Shown here one piece after another: positions 22,626 through 33,745 of a DNA stretch of 64,000 bases. The notes beneath the pieces were generated by a model. That model did not search any database. It was not told where the DNA came from and saw only the letters and a program-made list of their open reading frames with translations. Made by a program: the position numbers and the translations under genes. This stretch comes from Odontocerum albicorne (Eukaryota > Arthropoda > Insecta > Trichoptera > Odontoceridae): positions 5,599,366 through 5,663,365 of the forward strand of contig OX463846.1 in assembly GCA_949825065.1 (NCBI GenBank), in the 5' to 3' direction. Numbering within the stretch: position 1 is the first letter of the stretch; each line of letters begins with the position of its first letter.

Positions 22626-23631
22626 GGATCTTAAGGAGAAGAAGTATAAGATTAATTAATATATTTATTTATCCACAAAATAAATGATAGGTACTCAAAT
22701 ATTCTTCACAAATCAAAGTAAAAATTATAATTCAAAAGATAATGTATCAAAATGTCTTTCAAAAAGAGCTTACGATTCACGATACAATATTCATTTATGT
22801 ATATTCGTGATGTTATTACATTTCATTTATCAAAGATTGTGGCTTTAACTTTGTGAAATTCCATATTAGAACATTAAACAATAAATAACTTTTTATTCTT
22901 CTATTACATTTATCTTGGCTAAACGGGTTGTTTTTACTTCTTATCCCGATGCTGTCTTCAGGCGATGCTGTTTTTTTATGATAATTTATTAAAAAATATT
23001 TATAAAATATATTTTCATAAATTTATTTAAATTGAAATCTTTCCGTCAATATACCATACACACTTTTGATGTGCGTTGTCTTTAGTAACATTACGTATTT
23101 TTACCTAAGCACAGCTCTTATAAAAACATCACATCATTCCGCCTACGGAGAACCTCGGGATAGGGTGTAGAAATAATTGCAGCTTGGATTAATATAATTA
23201 GTGAAATAACACAGTAATTTATTGTTAAATATGTTGTTTTATTATATTTATTTCAAATTCATGTGGGTGAAAAGCTGGTTTTTATACGTTATCAATCCAA
23301 GTTATCATACCTGCCAGACAGGCTTTTATTAAATTTAGTTTTATGATATGATTGCCTTTCCCATCCGGGCGCAGTGTTGTGCAGAGGGTTTGCATGCAAT
23401 ATTAACCCTCTACGTGACAAATAAAGCTACAACCTGCTCATGACAGCGCACTTTTATATTGCATACTGCAAAATTCCTTTTCCAGAAATCGGTATGAAAT
23501 GTTCAAAATAAAATCATATTTTTTATATAGAATAAGTCAGTCGTGCGGTTGAAGGGTTGATGTTTAACCCTTAAAAGTAAAGTATGAAGTACCTACACAA
23601 TAAGATTTTTCAGAAGTATGTGAGTTATATT
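22626..23631. other. No recognised gene
   Basis: AT-rich; CCTACGGAGAACCTCGGGAT at about 23143 has a looser counterpart at 24415-24435, suggesting old repeat DNA. Confidence 0.4.
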
Positions 23632-24000
23632 GAAAAAATATCTCACCATTAATATCGTGCTTATAAAATATCACACCATTAATATCGTGCTTATAAAATA
23701 TCACAGCATTAATATCGTGCGTATAAAATATCACACCATTAATATCGTGCTCATAAAATATCACACCATTAATATCGTACTTATAAAATATCCCACCATT
23801 AATATCGTGCTCATAAAATATCACACTATTAATATCGTGCTCATAAAATATCACACCATTAATATCGTGCTCATAAAATATCTCACCATTAATATCGTGC
23901 TCATTAAATATCACACCATTAATATCGTGCTTATAAAATATCACAGCATTAATATCGTGCTTATAAAATATCACAGCTTTAATATCATGCTTATAAAATC
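23632..24000. repeat. Minisatellite, 30 bp x 12
   Basis: ATATCACACCATTAATATCG TGCTTATAAA repeated with single-base changes. Because 30 is a multiple of three and the unit lacks stops in two frames, long frames appear on both strands; neither is taken as a gene. Confidence 0.92.
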
Positions 24001-24649
24001 ATTGTTTGTATACAATAATACTTAGCAGGATCAAATGTGTCATTCATTTATTACTCCATTTTGGAAAATAATTTTTTTATGTCAAAAAAATCATTAAATA
24101 TTTTTTATCAACCAAAGGTTTTGGCTTTTACTTTGGGAATCTCTATATTAGAATAAACGATACTGTTAATTCATTATTTCATTTTTACGCTATTTACATC
24201 AATCTTAAATGAATTTCGAGACCAAAGAGACACTCAAAACTATAAGTAAAAACCAAAAAGTAATATATAACCAAATAACGCAAATAGTTTCGCATTTCCT
24301 AAACATTTTTGCTTGGCAATAAAATAAATTGATTAACACTTTTGATGTAGGGGTCCATAGCAACATGACACCAGTCTAAGCACTGCACTCATAACAAACC
24401 GGGATCATTACCCCTGAAAAGAACCTTGAGATAGATTGTGGAAACACGTGTAGCGAAGATTTATGTAATTAATGGAATAACAAGTATCTTATTATAAAAT
24501 GATTTATTTTGCATTATATTGTTTTCTAAGCTGCTGAAGATAAAAACGGTGTTGATTTAAGTTTATTCATTTAATAAAATTTGACATCTATCACCTTCTT
24601 CATATACTGTGTTTGGTTCTCCTGACGTTAGCTATTACTTTTGAGAAAA
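24001..24649. other. No recognised gene
   Basis: AT-rich flank between a minisatellite and a LINE piece; parts resemble 22800-23250. Confidence 0.4.
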
Positions 24650-25475
24650 TATCTTTGCCTTTGGTACCTGCAAAATGGTCTGGAAAGGTAGATTGAGACT
24701 GAGCAGAAAGAAAACAGAGTATCTGTACCTACCATTCGAGAACACAAATGCTGTCACTCCCGTAATGCAAATGGATGGAGAAACATTATCAAATTGTGAC
24801 TCCTTTAAGTATCTTGGGTCACTCATTCATAGCGATGGAGGATGTGCAGCAGATGTAATATATATAATAAGTGTGGGATGGATGAAATTTAGATCAATGA
24901 CGGGAGTTCTATATGATCCGAAAATGGCAGTAAAGTTAAAAGGAAAAGTATACCAAACGATTGTCAGACTCGCACTCCTCTATGGCTCTGAATGCTGGAC
25001 GATGTATAACTCTTACTTTAGACTACTAGAAACTGCTGAAATGCGCATACTAAGATGGTCAGCTGGTGTGTCCTTAAGATATAAAATAAAAAGCTCACGC
25101 ATTCGTGGAAGCCTAGGTGTTACAGACATCAACAGCAAGATGTAGGAGAGGGGATTGAGATGGTATGGGCACGTTGGACCCAGAGCACCCGATCACATTG
25201 TGAACCAGGCAATCTCCATGGATCTTTCTCGAATAACAACCAGAGGAAGACCAAAACATTCATGGGGGGTGCAAAAAGATAACCTGATGCAGAGGCACGG
25301 CCTGGGGGACGTAGTCCGGGACAGAAGAGCATACATCCCAACAGTCTTAGCAGATAGTGAGTTGGGATTGAGCCAGGGAGAAGATCTTTGGCTTTGGTGG
25401 AACGAAACAATTTCTCAACTTTTTGGATACCTGTTCATTCGCGAATGTTGTGTAATCAAGATAAAAGCTATCTAA
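24650..25475 (+). pseudogene. RTE-like LINE fragment, family R2, copy 1
   Basis: Open 24675-25143: LRLSRKKTEYLYLPFENT, FKYLGSLIHSDGGCAAD, GWMKFRSMTGVLYDPKMAVK, LLYGSECWTMYNSYFRLLET and AEMRILRWSAGVSLRYKIKS. After a stop at 25142 it continues LRWYGHVGPRAPDHIVNQAI and RPKHSWGVQKDNLMQRHGLG. These are late RT and C-terminal blocks; the catalytic part is missing. Two further copies lie at 26376 and 48885. Confidence 0.85.
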
Positions 25476-25589
25476 CAATACCACGTCAATCCCTGATTTG
25501 AGAAAATATAACAAAAGAAAGACAATTTTTTGGCTTATACTCGTATATGATATTACGCCTGCTCGGCGTAGTTTCTCGGTATTGGAGAT

Positions 25590-25695
25590 ACGATGAGAGT
25601 TGTACGAATTGTTATCTAGTTATAAATAAGTATCAAGGTGTTAACTATTTTAGATACGATGAGATCAAAATGTTATAAGCATTCTTCGATGAATC
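25590..25695 (+). repeat. Dispersed LINE 3'-UTR repeat (R3)
   Basis: TACGAATTGTTATCTAGTTA and AAGGTGTTAACTATTT match the same repeat; short copy upstream of the truncated mariner. Confidence 0.55.
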
Positions 25696-25765
25696 CATGT
25701 TTTGAATGCTTTTAGCTTATTTAATATTTTGGACTTTATGGTCTATATCTCAACTTTGTAAAGTA

Positions 25766-26375
25766 TTGGGTGTTAACATAAGTTGTGTCCGTTTGTTTTT
25801 CAAATTTAAAAATGAGCACCAAAAGTAAAACAAAATGGTAAAGGTTATACGTCATTCGAAAGAAAATTTTCTGTTCTACAGGATACTGTGTTTGTTTTTA
25901 CGTTACATATATTATTTTATTTGATTACCAGCCTTCAAAATGGAATGTCAAGTAGACGAAAGTGAGCATTTTCGACAGCTCGTTCGGTTCGCGTTCAATC
26001 GAGAGAATAAAGCTGCCAAAGCTGCTCGCGATATTTGCAAAGTGTACGGTGGATATGCTATGAATGAAAGGACAGCTCGTCGATGGTTTTTGCGTTTCAA
26101 GGCCGGTAATTTCGACCTAAAAACATGGAGCGTTTCGGACGACCAGTGGACTTCGCCGAGGACCACTTAAACCAAATTATTCATGAAGATCTCCTTCAAA
26201 CCACCGTAGAATGGCTGAGCAGATGAATCGTAGTCACATGATAGTATATCACTATCTAAAATCAATGGGAAAAGTCTAGAAGTTCAACGCTTGGGTTCCA
26301 CATGTTTTGAGTGAAAACAACAAAAATCAACGATCGACAATTGATTTTTGTTGTTTGCCATTGTTGTTTGCCATT
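25766..26375 (+). pseudogene. 5' half of a third mariner, truncated by RTE-type sequence
   Basis: The left end is TA (25764-25765) followed by TTGGGTGTTAACATAAG, resembling a mariner TIR. An open segment 25940-26169 gives HFRQLVRFAFNREN, ARDICKVYGG and RTARRWFLRFKAGNFD, the N-terminal DNA-binding region. Frameshifted sequence continues with LNQIIHED, YHYLKSMGKV and AWVPHVLSENNKNQR to about 26345. No catalytic Asp segment follows; the element ends abruptly against a minus-strand LINE fragment. Wording differs from both other mariners here, so it is a separate lineage. Confidence 0.85.
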
Positions 26376-26815
26376 GAATACTGTTGGGGTCAGCTCTCCT
26401 CGTCCTCAGGTTGTATGCTCTTCTGTCCCGGACTACGTCCCCCAGGCCATGCCTCTGCATTAGGTTATCTTTTTGCACCACCTATGAATTCTTTGGTCTT
26501 CCTCTGGTTGTTATTCGAAGAAGATCCATGGAGATTGCCTGGTTCACATCATGTGATCGGGTGATCTGCGTCCAACGTGCCCATACCATCTCAATCGCCT
26601 CTCCTCCATCTTGCTGTTGATGTCTGTAACACCCAGGTTTCCAGGAATTCGTAAGCTTCTTATTTTGTCTCTTAGGGACACACCTGCTGACTATCTTAGC
26701 ATGCGCATTTCAGCAGTTTCTAGTTGCCTCGAGTAAGAGTTATACATCGTCCAGCATTCGGAGCCATAGAAGAGTGCGGGTCTGACAATCGTTTGGTATA
26801 CTTTTCATAAATAAC
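26376..26815 (-). pseudogene. RTE-like LINE fragment, family R2, copy 2
   Basis: Minus-strand 3' end adjoining the truncated mariner: VQKDNLMQRHGLGDVVRDRR and LRTRRADPNS near 26384-26470, then the RWYGHV and EMRMLR blocks up to about 26760. Broken by shifts. Confidence 0.8.
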
Positions 26816-26819
26816 CCAA

Positions 26820-27330
26820 ATATATTATTTATAAATAACCCAGTATAAACGAAACATTAAGGACTTTGCCTCTGGAGTTGAGTAGCCCTGCATGAACATG
26901 TGGAAGGTTTCGATTCTACGAAGCAACTTGCATCTCGTTCTACAAGTGAGCCCATATGTTTTCTATACATCAAGATCTATCCATAAAATTCTCGAAAAGT
27001 CCAATTCTTCTTGTTCTGTTTAAGCGTTGTTCCACTAAAAACAAATCTAAGTTCTTTACCACTCTAAAACAATTTTTCGACAATTACGTTAGTCTAGTTG
27101 GTAAAATTTGGTATTATTTTGTGATATACATACACATATTGAACTTAAATATACATATTAATATTAAATAATTTTAAACAATGACTTTGTTATTTATTAT
27201 TACTACTGATTTTTGTGTCTTCATGTTAGTTTAAGAAAAAGTTTTGTATTTTTTGTCAATAATTTGAAAGTACTTGTATATGAAATACATTGTTATGTCG
27301 TTAATTAAATGAATAAATAAATTAGTGAGT
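26820..27330 (+). repeat. Dispersed ~500-bp repeat R4, copy 2
   Basis: Second copy of 7535-8050, same strand, with scattered substitutions and small indels. Begins right after an RTE-like fragment. Confidence 0.8.
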
Positions 27331-27642
27331 TTAGAACAAACATTTTTACAATTGTTTCGTTTAATTTTTTTTATGTTTTATTTAATTATGTTTTATAAAC
27401 AATTAATGATCTAGTATTATTTTTAATAAAAAATTAACTATAGTAATCTACTTAATGCAAAATAAAGTACTGGTGTCGCTAAAGTAATTTCTTTTGCGAA
27501 ACCTTACATTTATTAATTCTAGCTTTGAATACGAAAAAAGTTTGAGAAGCACTGATCTAGGTTATCCGCCAGAATCATTGCACCATCGGCACGTTTTATT
27601 ACATTTTAAACATTAAATAACATTTTAGCTTATAATTTGAAC

Positions 27643-27848
27643 TGCCGTATTAGCCCGTCTATAAGGCGAGGTTTTTATTTTATTTAAAAAGACGACACGT
27701 ATTGAAAATACGGGGGTCGCCTTATATTCGAGTTTTATTTTTCATAATTTTATAATGGCGAGGGACATGTTTTTTTTCTCCAAAACCCAGATAAAAAATA
27801 GGGGTCCCCTTATAATCAGGGTCACCCTATAGTCGGGCCAATACGGTA
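27643..27848. mobile_element. Small MITE with pogo/Tigger-like ends
   Basis: About 206 bp with imperfect mirrored ends: TGCCGTATTAGCCCGTCTAT at the left and the mirrored CCGACTATAGGGTG side ending GGGCCAATACGGTA at the right. Internal lines repeat the CCTTATA..CGAG pattern. No coding sequence. The family label is by resemblance of the ends only. Confidence 0.6.
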
Positions 27849-28253
27849 CTATTCGCTCATTTATGAGTATTAACATTCGAAAAGAGTAAATCCTTTTTAT
27901 AAAAAAATAAACGGTTTATTTATATAAACATTATAGATATGCCCAAATATTATAATTTTGATATGCTCCTGAAACTTTAAAAATCCTTATCGTTATCTAA
28001 AGTATCTTACGCTCATCAAAATGGTCCGATACGTATATAAATTATTCATTGATAAAATTCCTCTTGCCCAACCTTATAAGTTTAAATGTGTATTTTAATG
28101 CAAGATATTATATAATGAACTCCCATACAGCAATCCAAGCGGGTTCGCTATACTCCTTTGTGAGTTATCAATTTAGTTTGGCCGCACGCGCGACACGTAC
28201 ACATACAAACAGTTACGAGTGTATACAAACAGTTTTTGCACAAATTCGCAAAA

Positions 28254-29054
28254 ATGAGTCGAGCTGGTGAAATAGTACAACTGACTAATGATTTTTTGAT
28301 AAGTGCCTTAAGTGAAGTTATAAATCAAGAGAAAATAAGGAATTATGACACAATCGTAACACTAGCCTGTGAGAAAGGAGATAATTATTATGGTGTGATT
28401 TATCGAGTCGAAGTGAAGGGGATTAGGGATGGGAACAGAGTAAATTTAAGTCTCATATTGAAAATTCCTCCTTCATCGCAAATTGTGAGAGACACGCAAC
28501 CAATGGCTAAACTTTATATAAGGGAAGCGTTTGTATATAACGTGACTTTGCCAGAGTTGTGTAAATACCAGGAAATTGAAAAAATGCCAGAAAATGAAAA
28601 ATATAAACATTTAAAGTGCTATAAAACTGGGATTGAAGAATTTAAAGAATTCTTGATACTTGAAGATGGCCTTACGAGTGGTTTTACGGTACCTGATAGA
28701 AAGACGAGTTTTGGTTATGAAGAAGTTAAAGTTGTTTTAAAACACATGGCGCAATTTCACGCTTTGTCATTTGTGATGAAGAAAAGAGATCCAGAGAAGT
28801 TTCAACAATTGGTTGAGTACACAGGAGGTGTTCATGATTTTGATGCCGATGATTATAAGCTGTTCTTAGAAGTATCAGTGAAAAAAGCTGTTAATGCAGT
28901 CAAAGATAAAACATTGATTAAGAAACTTAAAGAGTTTGGTACTGATGATTTGTATGACAGAATGTTGAGTTGCATGAATCCGAAAACTGTCGATGACTTT
29001 GCAACTTTGTGCCATGCGGATAGTTGGGCCAGTAACTTGATGATAAAATATGAG
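28254..29054 (+). CDS. EcKinase/CHK-kinase-like gene 1, exon 1 of 2
   Basis: Encodes residues 1-267 of a 413-aa EcKinase-like protein (DUF227/CHK kinase-like family, aminoglycoside-phosphotransferase fold, expected cytosolic). Family members are proposed to phosphorylate ecdysteroids or xenobiotics; the substrate here is unknown. Visible parts: ATP-site lysine in LILKIPP (K70), REAFVYN helix (about 90-96), hinge FLILEDGL (about 133-140), HALSF (about 169-173) and catalytic loop CHADSWASN (253-261). The usual loop is HGD, so G to A at 255 is unusual; the presumed base D256 and metal ligand N261 are kept. The ATG at 28254 was chosen because it has an AAAA upstream context and aligns with the start of gene 2; upstream in-frame sequence lacks an ATG. 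The exon ends TATGAG followed by gtgagg, leaving phase 0. Frame and splice join to 33715 restore family sequence exactly. Paralogue of the gene at 46717. Confidence 0.93.
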
Positions 29055-29098
29055 GTGAGGAGTTATAGATTCCTTTTTACAATACTTTGGATTAAATA

Positions 29099-29595
29099 CA
29101 GGGTAATGCAGAGGAAACGCATGTTTGTTGAATGGCTAGTATTTTGCAAAGAGAAGAAATGCGTGTTTTTCATTTAAGCATAACATTGTTTATTTGCAAG
29201 ATTTTTTTTGATTATACAGGTAAATGAAGTAATAATATTGCACATTTAAATTAATTGTGAAAAATAATGTCAGGCAAGTGTTGCCCTTCTTCGCCCACTG
29301 AAAGTTTCTATTCATCAAGACATCGAAGGAATACCAGAAGAAATGTTTGTGAGAGTGATGCATAACTTTCAAGAGAGGCTGCAGATATGTGACCGCGAAG
29401 AAGGGCAATACTTAAGGCCTGACATTATTTTTCAAAATTAATTTAAAGGTGAAATATTATTACTTCATTTACCTGTATTAATCAAAAATATATCTTGAAA
29501 ATAAACAATGTTATGCTTAAATGAAAAACAAGCGTTTCCTCTCTTTGCAAAATACTAGCCATTCAAAACACATGCGTTTCTACTGCGCCACTCTG
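29099..29595 (+). mobile_element. 497-bp long-TIR Tc1/mariner-like MITE in gene 1 intron
   Basis: Two inverted arms of about 190 bp (29099-29290 and 29415-29595) enclose a ~125-bp centre. Flanking TA at 29097-29098 and 29596-29597. The centre, read on the + strand, encodes a transposase C-terminus (IEGIPEEMFVRVMHNFQERL, then a GQYLR..DIIF-type end) running into the right arm. It is a remnant of an element with unusually long TIRs. It starts 44 nt after the splice donor of gene 1. Confidence 0.86.
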
Positions 29596-30444
29596 TATAA
29601 TATTTTTACATAATTTTGTCCCCTCAACTTTATCCTTTTAATCACAGTTTTAATTTAAATTCTACATAAACTCTTTTTCAATTGATTGTTCAACGCATCT
29701 TCCTAAAGTAGTCAGTCAACGTTTTCTTTGGATTCAAGAGTATTTGTTACTTTACTTTCATAAAATTTGGTATAAAATATATTTTTAATTATATTTAATC
29801 CTTTTTTCCATACAGAAAAAGCATCACAAAATTCACAGGAAATATGATCATTAGTAAGCTTTATTTTTTTATGTTACTTTTAACGGTCAAATGACTTACA
29901 ACCAAAACACAACATTACATACAAGCAGTGTTTTTTTTATTAGGCAATCCCTAACTAGGATGATTTGTGACATCAAATTAAAGTCACTATGCAATTATAT
30001 GAATTTATATATTAAACTTAATTTAAAAAAATGTCAATTCTTAAAAATGTAAAGTTTCAATTGATTAAGCTTAAAAAATAACAATCGATCTATAAGGGAA
30101 AAAGTAAACAGCGCAATACAATATGAAAAACTAGTTTAAGGCAAAGCCAAAATGATAACAAAAAAACTAATATAATTACTCCCAACTCCGTTTATCTCGA
30201 CAAGAACAAATTCTTCTATTTACTTTTGTAAGTAGTAAAATAATTATGAAAATTCATAAAATGCCCATACTGATTGCCCAAACGTGTAACATGACGATTT
30301 AATTTCCAACTATTGAAATATGAGCTGATAGTATTAAATAATGTTTTGAGGTTAAATATTTGATTTGATAAGGTTGTAAGATTTATTTCTTCCAATAAAC
30401 CATAGTCTTTACAATAAGTCATGGACAATAGTCCGATTCAGTTC
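29596..30444. other. Intronic AT-rich DNA
   Basis: Within the gene 1 intron; no element recognised. Confidence 0.5.
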
Positions 30445-31165
30445 ATATGATTACAGCGTCTTCAAAATGTGTGCCTAAGATTTATTTTCAACCTACGAAA
30501 GTACGATCATATAACTTCATACCAGAAGGCATTGAACTGGTTGAATGTTAGAAATAGACGCCAAATTCACATACTGTCTCTATTGTATAATATCCTTAAC
30601 TGTCCCGCCGCACCCTCTTATCTCGCCGAAAATTTTCAGCGTCTTTCCAATCATGGATTAGCGCTACGCTCAAACAGAGATTGTTTATTGGCCTTTCCAG
30701 TTCACCGCTCTTCTTTTTTCACGTCGTCCTTTACTGTCCATGCAGTGAGACTCTGGAATCAGTTACAAACCAATATAAGACTCGCTCCGTCCTTGGCATG
30801 CTTTAAGAAGCGACTGAAAAAACTATTAATTTCTAGTCAGTAAAATAACATGTTTCATTCCTGATTTTTCTTTTCCTTTCCTCTCCACCATCCTTTCCTT
30901 TCCTTTTGATTGATGATATCTCACTTTATATGAAAAATAGTGTTTGGGTGATTGTCCGTCTTTGTGGGGTTTGTGGGCATGTTCTCACGTATATGTTTAT
31001 GGATTTCGTGGGGATGGATAGTCATTTGAATGATTTATGCGACCACGTAACTTGCTTCATTTACTTTTGTCTGGTTGGTTGGAAGAGATTGCCGCCTGGC
31101 AATAAGCCCGCCAGATTGTATTGCAATAAAAGTGTTAAATAAATAAATAAATAAATAAATGATTT
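30445..31165 (+). mobile_element. 5'-truncated LINE (family L1J) with AAAT tail, in gene 1 intron
   Basis: Open from 30445 to 30843: LQRLQNVCLRFIFNLRKYDH, RRQIHILSLLYNIL, then AVRLWNQLQTNIRLAPSLAC and FKKRLKKLLISSQ, the C-terminal end of a CR1/Jockey-like ORF2. A ~300-bp 3' UTR ends TCTGGTTGGTTGGAAGAGAT and TGCCGCCTGGCAATAAGCCC with an (AAAT)n tail at 31138-31160. Less decayed than most LINE pieces here. Confidence 0.85.
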
Positions 31166-31254
31166 GCTGTTAATTGAATGTAAAAACTTTCACTGTATGC
31201 TTCTAAACTTTAAAATCACATAAAAAAAAACAATAAATACAAACAGTCATGTAA

Positions 31255-31445
31255 TTTCCTTTTGCGCTAGGTAGAGAGGACAGAGCGTAAGACTTTTTTT
31301 TATCTCGACACGCATATTTCGCCTCTTCCATATATATACACATTTTCATTGAACCCCTATCTAATTTATCAGACCTTCCTTCCTTCTTTTAAAGTATTAT
31401 TTACTTGACTTAACCATATTTTCCACCGTTTTTCTCCCCCACACC
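31255..31445 (-). repeat. LINE tail family T copy in gene 1 intron
   Basis: GCGCTAGGTAGAGAGGACAG, CGCCTCTTCCATAT and CTTGACTTAACCATATTTTC match other minus copies; short and 5' truncated. Confidence 0.65.
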
Positions 31446-31809
31446 TTTTAAATACATTTGTATTGTATGTTAATTGAAAAAATAAACAATTTACTAATTA
31501 AAAAACGAGATGTTGTAAAAAAAAACATAATGCAAGAGTTGTGCAAATAATAATTAGTAAGATAACACATTTTGCCATCACTCCCAACAACAGATCATCG
31601 TTCAACTCAGTTATTGGGCGGTATCTGCAGTTTGAAGTTTACAAATCGTAAAAATCTCCGATGTATGTGCTAATTTTTTTAACTACATTGACATTATAGT
31701 GGGGTGACCACACTGCCAAATTGTAATTCAAAATTGTTTTTAACAGAGAAGTATGTAAAATTAATATTATTTTAAATGTTTGATTTGAATAAGTAAATCT
31801 TAAATACTA

Positions 31810-32352
31810 AAGGGTCTTCCAAATTGAGCGATTTTTTCAAATTCTTGGATAAAACACAGACGGCGTTGCAACCTTGCCTGGGCCTTGTGACATTTGAGAA
31901 GTGTAATGTATGACATTTATGAAAATGGAGTCGTATATAATACAACAACTCGTTCAAATTGAAAATTATTTTATGTATTGTAATCTCCGGAAACGGTGAA
32001 GTTAATTGGCCACCAAGATCATGTGATCTGACACCGTTGGACTATTTTCTCTAGGGTTACGTGAAAAACCAGGTCTATAAAAATGACCCCCAATCAATTC
32101 CTGAGCTGAAGGACGAAATTATTCGCGTTATTGGTGAGTTAGAACCGCAATTATGCCAAAATGTCATTGAAAAATTTGACAAAAGAGTGGACATCTGTGG
32201 AGCTGCAAGATGTGGACATTTGGCGGATATTGTTTTTTGTGTTTAAATTTCATACATTATACTTCAATGACCATTAAAAAGTTTTTTGAAATCAAAGCAA
32301 ATTGCGTGTTTTATTCAAGAATTAAAAAAACAGCTTAATTTGAAAGACCCTT
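31810..32352 (+). mobile_element. Mariner-like deletion derivative, copy C (543 bp), in gene 1 intron
   Basis: Best-preserved copy: TA target sites at 31808-31809 and 32353-32354, TIRs of about 45 bp, and an open C-terminal remnant 32061-32246 (KNQVYKNDPQSIPELKDEII ... HLADIVF). It has the same apparent internal junction as copy B (ATCTCCGGAAACGG next to the DLTPLDYFL segment), showing that the deleted form itself spread. Sits inside the intron of EcKinase-like gene 1. Confidence 0.87.
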
Positions 32353-32354
32353 TA

Positions 32355-33384
32355 TGTTAGGTTGTCATAATTGGAAATTGAGTTATTTTATTTAAGTATA
32401 TACACATATAACCCGGTAATAATATCGGTATTACATTTTTTAAAATTAAAAGCCCTTTGATGAAATTTCTTGTGCGAATTTTTTGAAAGAATGTTTCTTG
32501 ACAAAAAATTGCGGCTAACATAATCGTATCAAGAAAGACAGCTGTCAAATAATATTGGAAAATAAAGGTTTTCTGAAACATGTTTTAAATAAAGAATTGT
32601 TTGGTAACCGACGTATAAATTATGAGAATTATTTACACATATTTATGTTGTTTTCTTTAAAATTCATCTTTTAATTATGCAATAAAAATTGACAAACGTT
32701 TTAATAGAAACAAATTGTTAGTTTTGAAAATAAACCATCTCAATTTTTTTAATACTCAGCTTTAAACTGTTTTGTATTAATATCCTATGTCGATCGTACG
32801 TAAGGCAAAGATTTACTGTAGTTTAATATCTACGAAACAGTCATTAAATTGTGTTATGTTGTGTAAATCAATAAATATAAAAAGAAACAAAAATTGCCTT
32901 TTGTCTATACACTGTTATCGGCGAAAAAAGTGATTTATACGAAAATTCAGGAAAAAAATTGTGAGTAAGAAAAATCTAATTTATTGCATCAATTTTAGAT
33001 TTTTCAGAGTACCCATGAAGATGAGTCGCATATGGTTTCAAGCTTGTTGGGTTTTAATATATATTTTCAAGTGGGTTTCACAGCGTTTCAATTTTTAATT
33101 ATATTTGAATAAACATGAATACAAATAAACAGAGTTAACGCAAAAACTCGAGAAACATTGGATTTCAAAGGTGTAAAATTATTATAAATACGAAAAAATG
33201 GTTCAAACACTTTGAGAAGTTAATGTAACAAAAAAAATTAAAGAAAAAATGAATTACACTCACAATTTAGAAAGACATGAATGTTTGCAAAATAAAAAAA
33301 ATATTAAATTGAATATGACTTACGATTTTAGCGATAAGACATTATGAACTAAAATTAATTCGTAGTTATTTTATATTACTCATA
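32355..33384. other. Intronic AT-rich DNA
   Basis: Contains CCATGAAGATGAGTCGCATA at about 33014, a motif shared with the hairpin at 10976-11048; otherwise unrecognised. Confidence 0.5.
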
Positions 33385-33745
33385 AAAGAGTTTATTTTGT
33401 TCCAGGAGAACAAACCCGTAGAATGTAAATTTCTATGGTACTCATAAAGGAGGTTTTTTTGTTGCAGGAGAACAAATCCGTAGAATGTAAATTTCTATGT
33501 TACTCATAAAGGAGTTTTTTTTGTTGCAGGAGAACTAACCCGTAGAATGTAAATTTCTATGTTACTCATAAAGGAGTTTTTTTTGCAGGAGAACAAACCC
33601 GTAGAATGTAAATTTCTATGTTACTCATAAAGGAGTTTTTTTTTGGTGCAGGATAACAAATTTGTAGAATGTAAATTTCTTTATTACTCATAAAGGAGTT
33701 TTTTTTTGTTGCAGGAGAACAAACCCGTAGAATGTAAATTTCTGG
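33385..33745 (+). repeat. Six tandem copies of a 3' splice site plus exon-2 start (59-63 bp units)
   Basis: Each unit holds CTCATAAAGGAG, a T-run, (g)ttgcag or a variant, then GAGAACAAACCCGTAGAATG and TAAATTTCT. The AG dinucleotides fall at 33404-33405, 33466-33467, 33528-33529, 33587-33588, 33650-33651 and 33713-33714. Only the last unit continues as CTGGATTGG into the open exon; in the other five the following reading frame meets a stop shortly after (typically TAC TCA TAA). The sixth, genuine site is therefore the only one giving full-length protein. The unit includes coding sequence, so the repeat arose from the exon boundary itself. Confidence 0.92.

Larger units (their letters stand above)
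29055..33714 (+). other. Intron of EcKinase-like gene 1 (4,660 bp)
   Basis: Phase-0 intron with gtgagg donor at 29055 and gttgcag acceptor ending 33714. It is built largely of mobile DNA: a 497-bp long-TIR element 44 nt after the donor, a LINE 3' end, a LINE tail fragment and a mariner-like deletion derivative. It ends in six tandem splice-acceptor cassettes. Reading straight through the donor would add 40 codons (to 29177), partly encoded by the inserted element. Confidence 0.88.

Noticed and set aside
23632..24000. CRISPR-like array
   Set aside because: Units are directly contiguous with no unique spacers, and the DNA is eukaryotic; the 24-, 34- and 47-bp arrays fail for the same reason.
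23564..24025. Long reading frames on both strands over 23.6-24.0 kb
   Set aside because: They are the translation of a 30-bp minisatellite; the 10-residue periodicity follows from the repeat, and there is no start context or domain.
29055..29177. Unspliced C-terminus of EcKinase-like gene 1 (313-codon frame)
   Set aside because: A good gtgagg donor and exact family continuity with 33715 make splicing far more likely; the extra 40 codons are not family-like and partly come from a transposon.
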